From JAUHWS01 sp964571805 (lineage in GTDB: Bacteria > Patescibacteriota > Gracilibacteria > UM-FILTER-43-11), in NCBI GenBank assembly GCA_964571805.1, contig CAZNDI010000020.1, positions 1 through 13,100 of the forward strand: a stretch of 13,100 bases of DNA. Direction: 5' to 3'. The notes below the pieces were generated by a model, which ran no database searches, was not told the origin of the DNA, and saw only the letters and a list, made by a program, of their open reading frames with translations. Of this stretch, positions 5,863 to 12,427 are shown piece by piece. The translations under genes and the position numbers were made by a program. Each line of letters starts with the position of its first letter. Positions within the stretch are counted from its first letter, which is position 1.

Positions 5863-8619
5863 ATGAAAAACCGATTATTTTTCAGCTTTGTTGCCTTGGC
5901 AATGTTGTTGGCTGTTACAGGGCTAAGCCCCTTACAACAACTTTCTGAAGCTCAAGCGAATAACTTTAAGATTGGAACAAACAATAGCTTGGCTCCAGCT
6001 CCTCAGCCTACTCCAGAGCTTCAACTTGCCCCTATTAATATAGGGAACTCAGGGCCAAGTGACTTTGTGGCAGCTCCTGAGCCTCAAGCCCCCCCCAGTG
6101 GGCCAAGTGACTTTGTAGCCACTCCAGAATCTCCAGATGGTCCCACTGAAAATCCGGGAGCCAAAGATAAAGTTGCTCCAGGGTCCGTAATTATTTATGA
6201 GCCCCAAGAGGGTAGCGGCCCTTTTTCTGATGATCTATTTACTGTTAGTGGTACATGTTCATCGGGAGCAGAAGTTTATATCACAGCCAAAATAAAAAAT
6301 AGTCCTGTTAAAGTGACTTGCAGCGCTGGTAAGTTTATTGCAGAAGATCTTATGTGGAGTGGAGAATGGACTGATCCACAGGGAAACCCTCAAGATGGAT
6401 GGACTGGTTCTAAAGAAGAAATTTCAGCTTACCAAATTCTTGCCAACAATACTAAGTCACCCAGTGATTCTGTGATGGTAAATGTTATTTTTGGGGGTTC
6501 TGGTGGTGGATGTAATAATGGCGGTGTATTTCCTGATTGCGAGCCGGAAGGAGGAGAAGGTTATGGAGGGGGTTGTTTCGATCCTACAGGAACCATAGAG
6601 ATTGAATGTGCCACTGGCACCATCACTATTGATGATCCTAAAAATGGAGCTAATCTAAAGAAGCAAGATCTTTTCACGATTTCAGGAAAGTGTGATCCCT
6701 ATCAGCATGTATTTCTTAATCAACAAACTCAAAAAAATCCTGCCTACGCCCTTTGTTCAGCTCAAGGCACCTATAAAACAGACAATCTCAAGTGGTTAGA
6801 TTCTGTAGAAGAAGGTACGAATGAACCTATTTCAGCTTACGAAGTCTATACTGGTGATTCTGGAGAAAAAAAATCAGAGACCGTCAATATCACTGTCCAT
6901 ATCGTTAAGGAAATGATCTTGGTTTTACCCGCTTGTCTTGATGGCAAAGATAACGACAATGATAATAAAATCGATAAATTAGATCCAGGTTGTATCCACG
7001 ATGGACAATACGATCCACAAGATCCAGATGAAACAGATGAGCCTCAATGTTCTGATGGAATGGACAATGACAACGATGGGGTCATGGATGAAAAGGACCC
7101 TGGATGTCATACCGATGGAGATCCAGAGAATCCAGGTACTTACGATCCTACAGATCCTGATGAAGGAGGAGAGCTTGCCTGTTCAGACAATAAAGATAAC
7201 GACACCGATGGTGTAAAGGATAAAAAAGATCCAGGATGCCACACGGATGGTAATCCTGACAATGAAGGCAGTTATGATCCTAAAGACAATGATGAAACAG
7301 ATGTGCCACAATGTTCAGATGGAAAAGACAATGACAATGATGGGGTGAAGGATCAAAATGATCCAGGTTGTATGCATGATGGACAATATGACCCCACTGA
7401 TCCTGATGAAACAGACCCAGACAAAAGATTTATTTGTGCAGATACTTTAGACAATGACAATGATGGGAAAATTGACGAAAAGGACCCAGGGTGTCATACC
7501 GATGGTAATCCTAACAACCAAGATAGTTATGATCCAAAAGACTCTGATGAAACTAATAAACCTCAGTGTGCTGACGGAAATGATAATGATAACGATGGCG
7601 TGATGGATGAAAAGGATCCTGGATGTCACACCGATAACAATCCAAATAACCCAGGAAGTTATGATCCAGGGGATAATAATGAAGGGGATGAGCCTCAATG
7701 TTCCGACGGAAAGGACAATGACAATGATAAAAAAGTAGATCAGAAAGATCCAGATTGTCATTCCGATGGTAATCCTAATAACCCAGGGAGTTATGATCCA
7801 AGTGATAACGATGAAGGTCTCAACGATGATGGTTCCATTCCTTTTGACCCCAATGATGACTATGTGGGTGAATCTAATCGGGAGTGTCTAGGACTTAATA
7901 CTCAGCGTAAATTGGCCTTCTCAGATATAACTGATATCAATGGTGTAGGGGCTTTGGCTGCCATCACTCTAAAAAATACGTATTTGTCTCTTGAAAATGA
8001 GACTTCACAATACTTGCTCAGTGGTTATGCTTCTGATCTCCAGGCCACAGGCAAGACCGTCGTGGGCCTTAATAATCCTTTCACACGTATCGAATTGGCA
8101 AAATTGATCATGTTGTCGCATTGCTTACCTATCCTTGATGAAGACACACTTCCAAAATTTCGTTCCAATGGAGACCCTATGATTTCTTACCTTGATTTAC
8201 CTCGATCAGGTTCCGCTCCTAGTACGACAGCTCAGAATATTGCCTACAGTATTCAATATTACTCTGGCCCAAATGAGGCCGCCATGCGTGGAACAGACGC
8301 CGGTAATTTTGAACCTAATCGTGCCATTCAAGTTCAAGAGCTCATGAAACCGATCACGATGATTCAAGAGTTTAGAACGGGTGTGGAATCGCCTCGAGAT
8401 AATAATGCAGTGTCAGCGGTGTCGAACCTTTGGTCTTATGAATTCTATGCCAAAGCGGCTCATCAGGGTTTGATTAAGTATGTTCCTAATGCGCTTTTGC
8501 AGCCCAATCAACCGGTACTTCGAAAGAATGCTTTCGACATGTTGATTCATGCCATGTTGCAACGAGACCTTTATTCCAATACCGATGAGGCCACGATCAA
8601 TGCCATTCTAAAAAAATAA
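5863..8619 (+). CDS. Exported S-layer-like protein: Ig-like domains, Asp-rich Ca repeats, three SLH domains
   Basis: This 918-residue protein is probably exported and bound to the cell wall. Residues 1-32 are a Sec signal peptide (MKNRLFF..., likely cut after SEAQA). A Pro-rich segment follows with GPSDFVA twice (about 64 and 80). Two Ig-like domains (about 105-210 and 250-347) each have a cysteine pair 21 residues apart (Cys132/153 and Cys277/298). Residues about 357-652 hold seven Asp-rich repeats with DNDNDG-type loops. Three S-layer homology domains close the protein (about 684-755, 776-835 and 850-900; motifs such as FSDI and RGTDAGNFEPNRAIQVQEL). SLH domains usually bind secondary wall polymers, so the protein reads as a wall anchor carrying a Ca-stabilised stalk and an outward Ig head. 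The exact ligand is unknown. It has its own promoter and terminator. Confidence 0.9.
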   Translation: MKNRLFFSFVALAMLLAVTGLSPLQQLSEAQANNFKIGTNNSLAPAPQPTPELQLAPINIGNSGPSDFVAAPEPQAPPSGPSDFVATPESPDGPTENPGAKDKVAPGSVIIYEPQEGSGPFSDDLFTVSGTCSSGAEVYITAKIKNSPVKVTCSAGKFIAEDLMWSGEWTDPQGNPQDGWTGSKEEISAYQILANNTKSPSDSVMVNVIFGGSGGGCNNGGVFPDCEPEGGEGYGGGCFDPTGTIEIECATGTITIDDPKNGANLKKQDLFTISGKCDPYQHVFLNQQTQKNPAYALCSAQGTYKTDNLKWLDSVEEGTNEPISAYEVYTGDSGEKKSETVNITVHIVKEMILVLPACLDGKDNDNDNKIDKLDPGCIHDGQYDPQDPDETDEPQCSDGMDNDNDGVMDEKDPGCHTDGDPENPGTYDPTDPDEGGELACSDNKDNDTDGVKDKKDPGCHTDGNPDNEGSYDPKDNDETDVPQCSDGKDNDNDGVKDQNDPGCMHDGQYDPTDPDETDPDKRFICADTLDNDNDGKIDEKDPGCHTDGNPNNQDSYDPKDSDETNKPQCADGNDNDNDGVMDEKDPGCHTDNNPNNPGSYDPGDNNEGDEPQCSDGKDNDNDKKVDQKDPDCHSDGNPNNPGSYDPSDNDEGLNDDGSIPFDPNDDYVGESNRECLGLNTQRKLAFSDITDINGVGALAAITLKNTYLSLENETSQYLLSGYASDLQATGKTVVGLNNPFTRIELAKLIMLSHCLPILDEDTLPKFRSNGDPMISYLDLPRSGSAPSTTAQNIAYSIQYYSGPNEAAMRGTDAGNFEPNRAIQVQELMKPITMIQEFRTGVESPRDNNAVSAVSNLWSYEFYAKAAHQGLIKYVPNALLQPNQPVLRKNAFDMLIHAMLQRDLYSNTDEATINAILKK
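6931..7818 (+). repeat. Seven Asp-rich repeats of 38-44 codons within the SLH protein
   Basis: Each unit opens with a Cys-Ser/Ala-Asp start, a DNDNDGxxD calcium-type loop and a second Cys exactly 19 residues after the first (358/377, 396/415, 440/459, 484/503, 525/544, 569/588, 613/632). Units 2, 3, 5, 6 and 7 carry a longer tail, HTDGNPxNPGSYDP, while units 1 and 4 have the short HDGQYDP form. The first and last units lose the Gly of DNDNDG, as expected for capping repeats. The layout resembles thrombospondin type 3 repeats. Confidence 0.85.
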
Positions 8620-8640
8620 CTCATGTCACGCATCTCTAAC

Positions 8641-8764
8641 AAGCGGTGAGCGGTGAGCGAAGAGCGGAGAGCTAATCTCAATTTTGAATCGCTCCACGCT
8701 CCACGCTCCACGCTCCACGCTCCACGCTCCACGCTCCACGCTCCACGCTCCACGCTCTCCGCTT
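8641..8764. repeat. Heptamer tandem-repeat hairpin element
   Basis: Nine perfect copies of CGCTCCA run from 8690 to 8752, then a degenerate CGCTCTC. On the left, 8641-8672 holds TGAGCGG, TGAGCGA and AGAGCGG, an inverted, diverged version of the same heptamer. Aligning 8641-8664 with the reverse complement of the right end matches the GAGCG core every 7 nt, plus the AAGCGG/CCGCTT ends. The whole can fold as a long imperfect hairpin. It lies between the SLH gene and its terminator. Confidence 0.85.
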
Positions 8765-8842
8765 CTAAAGTGGTGTCATTACACAGAATTCATACTCAAG
8801 AGTGCGTAAGGTGAGAAAATAATCATTGATGAGTGAGCGCAC

Positions 8843-8879
8843 AAAAAACCCTCCGGTGTGATGCCGGAGGGTTTTTTTA
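8843..8879. terminator. Intrinsic terminator, probably bidirectional
   Basis: A stem AAAAAACCCTCCGG / CCGGAGGGTTTTTT (8843-8856 and 8864-8877) with a 7-nt loop is followed by more T. It has a U-tract from either direction, ending the SLH-protein transcript (plus) and probably the lipoprotein transcript (minus, stop at 8944). Confidence 0.92.
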
Positions 8880-8943
8880 TCAGTAGTTCTAGGAGGTCAG
8901 AGGGATAGGGCAAGGGTTCATGACCTTTTGTTGACCTTGTGAC

Positions 8944-9210
8944 CTAGCATTCTCCCGGTTGCCAAGCGTTTTCACCCGCTTTTTCGGCGTGACAAGCATT
9001 CTTGTAGGTCAATTTGGTGTCGGTGGTACAAACAGGGTCGTAGTTTCCGGGGCAGTCGGCAAATTCAAGGCCCACTCCTGGGGTCTGATTGACAATATCT
9101 CCTATGTTGGCCGTGTCGGCTGGCTTTGTTGTGTCTTCTTTTTTACCGCAGGCTGCCAAAAGGACCAGGCAGAAGAGGGATAGAAACGTTGTTTTTAAAA
9201 TTTTATTCAT
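8944..9210 (-). CDS. Small lipoprotein with a reduced Kazal-like domain
   Basis: The 88-residue product begins MNKILKTTFLSLFCLVLLAACGKKED, a lipoprotein signal peptide with lipobox LAAC, so it should be lipid-anchored outside the cell membrane. After a short linker, the C-terminal 40 residues read CPGNYDPVCTTD...TYKNACHAEKAG...GEC, matching the Kazal serine-protease-inhibitor pattern (NPVC, TYxNxC). Only four domain cysteines remain: the first is missing and the usual AECAG has become AEKAG, so one disulfide is lost. A start at 9264 is open, but it would overlap the -35 of the promoter found here, so the ATG at 9210 is preferred. Protease inhibition is the family role; with the lost bridge it may instead be structural. 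Stop is TAG. Confidence 0.8.
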   Translation of the reverse strand: MNKILKTTFLSLFCLVLLAACGKKEDTTKPADTANIGDIVNQTPGVGLEFADCPGNYDPVCTTDTKLTYKNACHAEKAGENAWQPGEC

Positions 9211-9236
9211 GGTGGTGTTTGTTATGATTTGAATCA

Positions 9237-9264
9237 ATTCTAGGCTCTTTTTAAGAAAAATCAA
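9237..9264 (-). promoter_or_regulatory. Promoter for the Kazal-like lipoprotein
   Basis: Read on the minus strand: TTGATT (9264-9259), a 16-nt spacer and TAGAAT (9242-9237). Transcription would start near 9230, about 20 nt before the ATG at 9210, which supports that start over the longer frame. Confidence 0.5.
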
Positions 9265-9284
9265 ATGGACTGGCTTAGCTTTAA

Positions 9285-9313
9285 TTGATTATTGAGGCTT
9301 TTTATGCTATAAT
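9285..9313 (+). promoter_or_regulatory. Promoter for pilB
   Basis: TTGATT (9285-9290), an exact 17-nt spacer ending in TGC, and TATAAT (9308-9313) form a strong extended -10 promoter. Transcription from about 9320 places the whole hairpin element 9332-9393 in the 5' leader of pilB. Confidence 0.75.
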
Positions 9314-9331
9314 AATGAGATAAATTTATTG

Positions 9332-9393
9332 ATTGAAGATTAAAAATTGAAAATTGAAAATTAATTTTTAATCTTCAATTTTCAATTTTTAAT
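9332..9393 (+). repeat. Heptamer inverted-repeat element in the pilB leader
   Basis: A 62-nt element made only of heptamers. The left 31 nt read ATTGAAG, ATTAAAA, ATTGAAA, ATTGAAA, ATT. The reverse complement of the right 31 nt reads ATTAAAA, ATTGAAA, ATTGAAG, ATTAAAA, ATT. Because the order differs, two strong hairpins compete: a 17-bp one (9332-9348 with 9363-9379) and a 20-bp one (9339-9358 with 9374-9393). The second ends 4 nt before the pilB ATG and would hide the start region. No U-tract follows, so it is not a simple terminator. Confidence 0.8.
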
Positions 9394-9397
9394 ACAA

Positions 9398-11059
9398 ATG
9401 TCAGACTCCTTTCTCAATCCACAGGCGTCCTCGGCTCAGCAGCATATTGCAGCGATCACTCAGCAGGCGAAGGAAAAAGATGTCCAAGAAAAGGCCAAGC
9501 GTCTCAACTATCCTTATGTCAATTTGCTTCGCTTTGCTTTGAATTCTGATTTGGAGCATTTTATTCCCAAAGAAAAGTCTCTCAAGGCTAAGGCGGCGGC
9601 TTTTTTTAAGTCGGGGAAGAAGGTTCGTTTGGCTGTTTTGAATCCTGACTTGCCAGCGACCAAGGCTTTGATCACCGAGCTTAAAATAAAGGGCTACGAT
9701 GTGACCGTCATCCTTTGTAGTTCGGAATCCCTCCAAAATGCTCAGGCGATTTATTTTAAGAAGCAAAAGGAGGCTCATGGGTTACAGATAGACAATGTGG
9801 TCAAGGAGAATGCGGTGGAAACCACTACTCAAGAATTGGCCAATCTGGAGGAGCTCAAGCACGAAATAGAAACCTCTGCCATCGATCAGGCCCTCAACAT
9901 CATTCAGGTCGGGGCTTACAAGGCGCATGCTTCCGATATTCATTTTCAGCCCCAAGAAAACGATGTTTTGGTGCGCTTTCGAATTGATGGGATTTTGAAG
10001 CAGGTGTTCATGCTCTCTTTAGAGACCTATCGTGGTTTGGTGACTCAAATTAAGTATCTAGCTCATTTAAAACTCAACATCACCATGGTGCCCCAAGATG
10101 GCCAATATGGGTTTTTGATCAATGAGCGTAAAATCAATGTCCGCGTCTCTACCATGCCCAGTCATTATGGTCAGACCATTGTGATGCGTTTGCTCGATTC
10201 GAAGCGAACCTTTGAATCTTTTGATAAATTGGGCTACGAAGGGGAAGGGCTTAGGCATGTGCAGGAATCCCTCAAATTGACGCATGGAATGATCCTCATT
10301 ACGGGGCCTACGGGAAGCGGTAAAACCACAACGATGTATTCGATGCTTCAGTCCGTTGACACCACGGCTAAAAAAATCATCACCTTGGAAGATCCGATCG
10401 AATATGATTTGGCGGGAATCACACAGAGTCAGGTGAATCTGGATGAAAACTATAATTTTGTGACCGGCTTGCGGGCTATTTTGCGTCAGGATCCCGACAT
10501 CATCATGGTGGGGGAGATCCGTGACCTTGAAACGGCTGAAACGGCGGCTCAGGCCTCGTTGACGGGTCATTTGGTGATCACCACGTTGCATACCAATTCT
10601 GCCCTGGAGGCTTTTTCTCGGCTTTCAAACATGGGCGTGAAGAGCTTTATCCTTGCACCTGCGCTTGACCTGATCATTGCTCAGCGACTGGTTCGTATTT
10701 TATGTCAAAACTGTGGGGAAGAAAAGCCGCTCACAATTTTAGAGAAGCAAGCCCTTGAACTTGCCTTGAATTCCATTCAGAAAAAGGGGTTGGAAGTCCC
10801 TGTCATGCCTGCGACCCTTCGTCATGCCAAAGGTTGCGAGCAGTGTGCTTATCTGGGATACCGCGGTCAAACCGCCATTGCCGAAGTGCTTCGTTTCGAC
10901 CAGGAGATACGCAATTTGGTTCTAAACGAAAAGCCGATGTCTGAAATCAACGACTACATCAATTCACACTGTAAAATGCTGACCTTGTTTGAGGATGGCG
11001 TCTTGAAAATTCTAAAAGGCCTCACAACGTTTGAGGAGGTGTATCGGGTGGCAAGCTGA
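9398..11059 (+). CDS. pilB: Type IV pilus assembly / type II secretion ATPase (PilB/GspE family)
   Basis: PilB is the hexameric cytosolic ATPase that drives pilin polymerisation at the inner membrane. The 553-residue protein has an N-terminal domain of the MshEN/T2SSE type (about 1-130), then the N2 domain (about 155-270) with HASDIHFQP. The ATPase core has Walker A GPTGSGKT (303-310), the Asp box EDPIEY (331-336), Walker B DPDIIMVGEIRD (365-376) and the His box GHLVITTLHTN (390-400). The zinc tetracysteine, CQNC (436/439) and CEQC (480/483), marks assembly ATPases of the PilB/GspE branch rather than PilT. The first ATG follows AATACAA with no Shine-Dalgarno sequence. No other pilus gene is in the window. 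Its last 38 nt overlap the 3' end of the convergent channel gene. GspE is the alternative name. Confidence 0.93.
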   Translation: MSDSFLNPQASSAQQHIAAITQQAKEKDVQEKAKRLNYPYVNLLRFALNSDLEHFIPKEKSLKAKAAAFFKSGKKVRLAVLNPDLPATKALITELKIKGYDVTVILCSSESLQNAQAIYFKKQKEAHGLQIDNVVKENAVETTTQELANLEELKHEIETSAIDQALNIIQVGAYKAHASDIHFQPQENDVLVRFRIDGILKQVFMLSLETYRGLVTQIKYLAHLKLNITMVPQDGQYGFLINERKINVRVSTMPSHYGQTIVMRLLDSKRTFESFDKLGYEGEGLRHVQESLKLTHGMILITGPTGSGKTTTMYSMLQSVDTTAKKIITLEDPIEYDLAGITQSQVNLDENYNFVTGLRAILRQDPDIIMVGEIRDLETAETAAQASLTGHLVITTLHTNSALEAFSRLSNMGVKSFILAPALDLIIAQRLVRILCQNCGEEKPLTILEKQALELALNSIQKKGLEVPVMPATLRHAKGCEQCAYLGYRGQTAIAEVLRFDQEIRNLVLNEKPMSEINDYINSHCKMLTLFEDGVLKILKGLTTFEEVYRVAS

Positions 11060-12224
11060 TTTCACTGCCTTCATCTTCATGGGCAGCGGTAGGGTCGATT
11101 TTGTGCATGTTCATCGGGTCGGCCGCAGCGGGTTTCATTTCCTCTCTCGTCAAAACTTGACCTTGCTTTTCGTGTTCCTCAAAAATTTTGTAGGGGATTC
11201 TGGCCATTTTTTCAGTCTCCATGGCGGCTTTTAAAATGGCTTCCTCATTTGGCGTAGGGGGAACATTTGGAACTCCTCCTTTTTTGAGCGTGTCCATGGT
11301 TTTAAGCAGGGCTCGATCATCTTCATCCACCTTCAGAGTCCGAATAGGGAAGGGGATATTGATACCAAGTTCATCGAAGGCGTGTTTGATTTTGTGAATG
11401 ACGTTCGAGCGCACTTTCATCCATCCTGTGCCGGTTTCAACCCAAAAACGGATGGAAAGATTGATGGAGCTCTCGCCAAATTCTTTCACAATCACCGAAG
11501 GGGCAGGTTTTACGACAATGGCTTCATCTTTATCTAAAATTCCTTTGATGAGGCTGGTGACCATGGCCAAGTCTGTTTTATAGTCGACGCCTACGGGAAA
11601 TTCGACCCGTCTGAAGGGGTTGGTGGTGTAACTGACCAAGGTTTCTCCCAACATGGTTTGATTGGGGATCACGATTTCCGTTCCATCAATGGCTTGAAGA
11701 ATGGTTGCGCGGGTGTCGATGCTGACAATGGTTCCTAATACACCGGCATTTCCCACTTTGATGAAATCTCCAATATTGATGCGATTCTGAGAAAGCATGA
11801 TGACGCCCGAAATGAAGTTTCCGATGATGTCTTTGAGGGCAAACCCGATCCCGAGGGACAAGGCGCCTATGACTGCGGTGAAGTTGAGTCCATTGAGGGC
11901 AAAGGCGATGGTGATTCCAATGCCGAGGATGGTGATTTTGGTGATCCGTTCGACTAAAATCAGGGCACTTTCTTGAACGTCATCGCGTTTTTTGAGGATG
12001 GCTTTTTTGATGGCGGCGGCTCCCATGCGACCCAAAAGATAAAAGACGACCACTACGATGATGCCTGCAATCCAATTGTCGATGTTGTTGAAAACGTAGG
12101 TCACTAAGCCTTGGAGGCCGACTTGTGTTTTTTCTACCGCAGCATCTTTTCCTGCCGTGGCGGTATTAGAAACAGTACTGAAGAAGCCTTGGGCTTGGGC
12201 AGTGGGGATGAGGAAGTTGAACAT
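11022..12224 (-). CDS. MscS-family mechanosensitive ion channel
   Basis: MscS channels open under membrane tension and release solutes during osmotic downshock. Three hydrophobic helices are visible: TM1 about 50-66, TM2 about 92-110 and the pore helix TM3 about 113-143, whose GALSLGIGFALKDIIGNFISG is the family signature. The beta domain follows (NRINIGDFIKVGNAGVLGTIVSI, then GTEIVIPNQTML) and a cytosolic alpha/beta vestibule to about residue 297. At 400 residues it is longer than E. coli MscS (286): some 100 extra residues form a charged, Pro-rich cytosolic tail. The N-terminus MFNFLIPTAQAQG resembles a short export signal, but I would not call cleavage. Expression probably starts at the promoter near 12323-12351, with a hairpin element in the leader. 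Convergent 38-nt overlap with pilB. Confidence 0.92.
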   Translation of the reverse strand: MFNFLIPTAQAQGFFSTVSNTATAGKDAAVEKTQVGLQGLVTYVFNNIDNWIAGIIVVVVFYLLGRMGAAAIKKAILKKRDDVQESALILVERITKITILGIGITIAFALNGLNFTAVIGALSLGIGFALKDIIGNFISGVIMLSQNRINIGDFIKVGNAGVLGTIVSIDTRATILQAIDGTEIVIPNQTMLGETLVSYTTNPFRRVEFPVGVDYKTDLAMVTSLIKGILDKDEAIVVKPAPSVIVKEFGESSINLSIRFWVETGTGWMKVRSNVIHKIKHAFDELGINIPFPIRTLKVDEDDRALLKTMDTLKKGGVPNVPPTPNEEAILKAAMETEKMARIPYKIFEEHEKQGQVLTREEMKPAAADPMNMHKIDPTAAHEDEGSEISLPPDTPPQTL

Positions 12225-12237
12225 GAAATTTCGGATA

Positions 12238-12303
12238 GTGGGCCGAATTGTTGGCCGTATTGTGATTAACTACTATTCGGTCCACAATACGGCCAACAAT
12301 TCG
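12238..12303 (-). repeat. Inverted-repeat element in the mscS leader
   Basis: A perfect 21-bp inverted repeat (12244-12264 with 12283-12303) surrounds an 18-nt loop. The left arm holds two 12-nt direct units, GGCCGAATTGTT and GGCCGTATTGTG, and the inverted right arm repeats them. A second pairing, GTGGGCCGAAT (12238-12248) with ATTCGGTCCAC (12275-12285), is possible with one G:U pair and competes with the first. It lies between the predicted transcription start (about 12316, minus strand) and the ATG at 12224. Confidence 0.8.
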
Positions 12304-12322
12304 TAATTTAATTAATCCTTAT

Positions 12323-12351
12323 ATTATACCAAAAAAAGGCTGAAAATACAA
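12323..12351 (-). promoter_or_regulatory. Promoter for the MscS-family gene
   Basis: Read on the minus strand: TTGTAT (12351-12346), a 17-nt spacer ending in TGG, and TATAAT (12328-12323), again extended -10. The inferred leader of about 90 nt contains the hairpin element at 12238-12303. Confidence 0.72.
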
Positions 12352-12367
12352 GTATTTTAGGCTAAAG

Positions 12368-12415
12368 AATTGAAGGTGAAGGCGAGGTTCCGGAACCTCG
12401 CCTTCACCTTCAATT
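12368..12415. repeat. Perfect 48-nt palindrome after alaS, possible terminator
   Basis: Two 24-nt arms (12368-12391 and 12392-12415) are exact reverse complements with no spacer. The left arm has GAAGG twice and ends in GAGGTTCC. It starts 12 nt beyond the alaS stop on the minus strand, so it may end or stabilise that transcript, but only a weak T-tract (TTCTTTAGCC) follows, making terminator function uncertain. Confidence 0.75.
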
Positions 12416-12427
12416 TCAAATATTTTA

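Noticed and set aside
7447..7761. Hydrophobic Ile/Val-rich frame antisense to the Asp-rich repeats
   Set aside because: Asp and Asn codons (GAT, AAT) read as Ile on the opposite strand, so the apparent membrane protein is a by-product of the repeats.
8690..8752. CRISPR-like array
   Set aside because: Units are 7 nt and directly adjacent, with no spacers and no cas genes nearby; this is a simple tandem repeat.
9211..9264. 18-residue longer start for the lipoprotein
   Set aside because: The extension overlaps the -35/-10 promoter and would put extra residues before a complete lipoprotein signal peptide starting at 9210.
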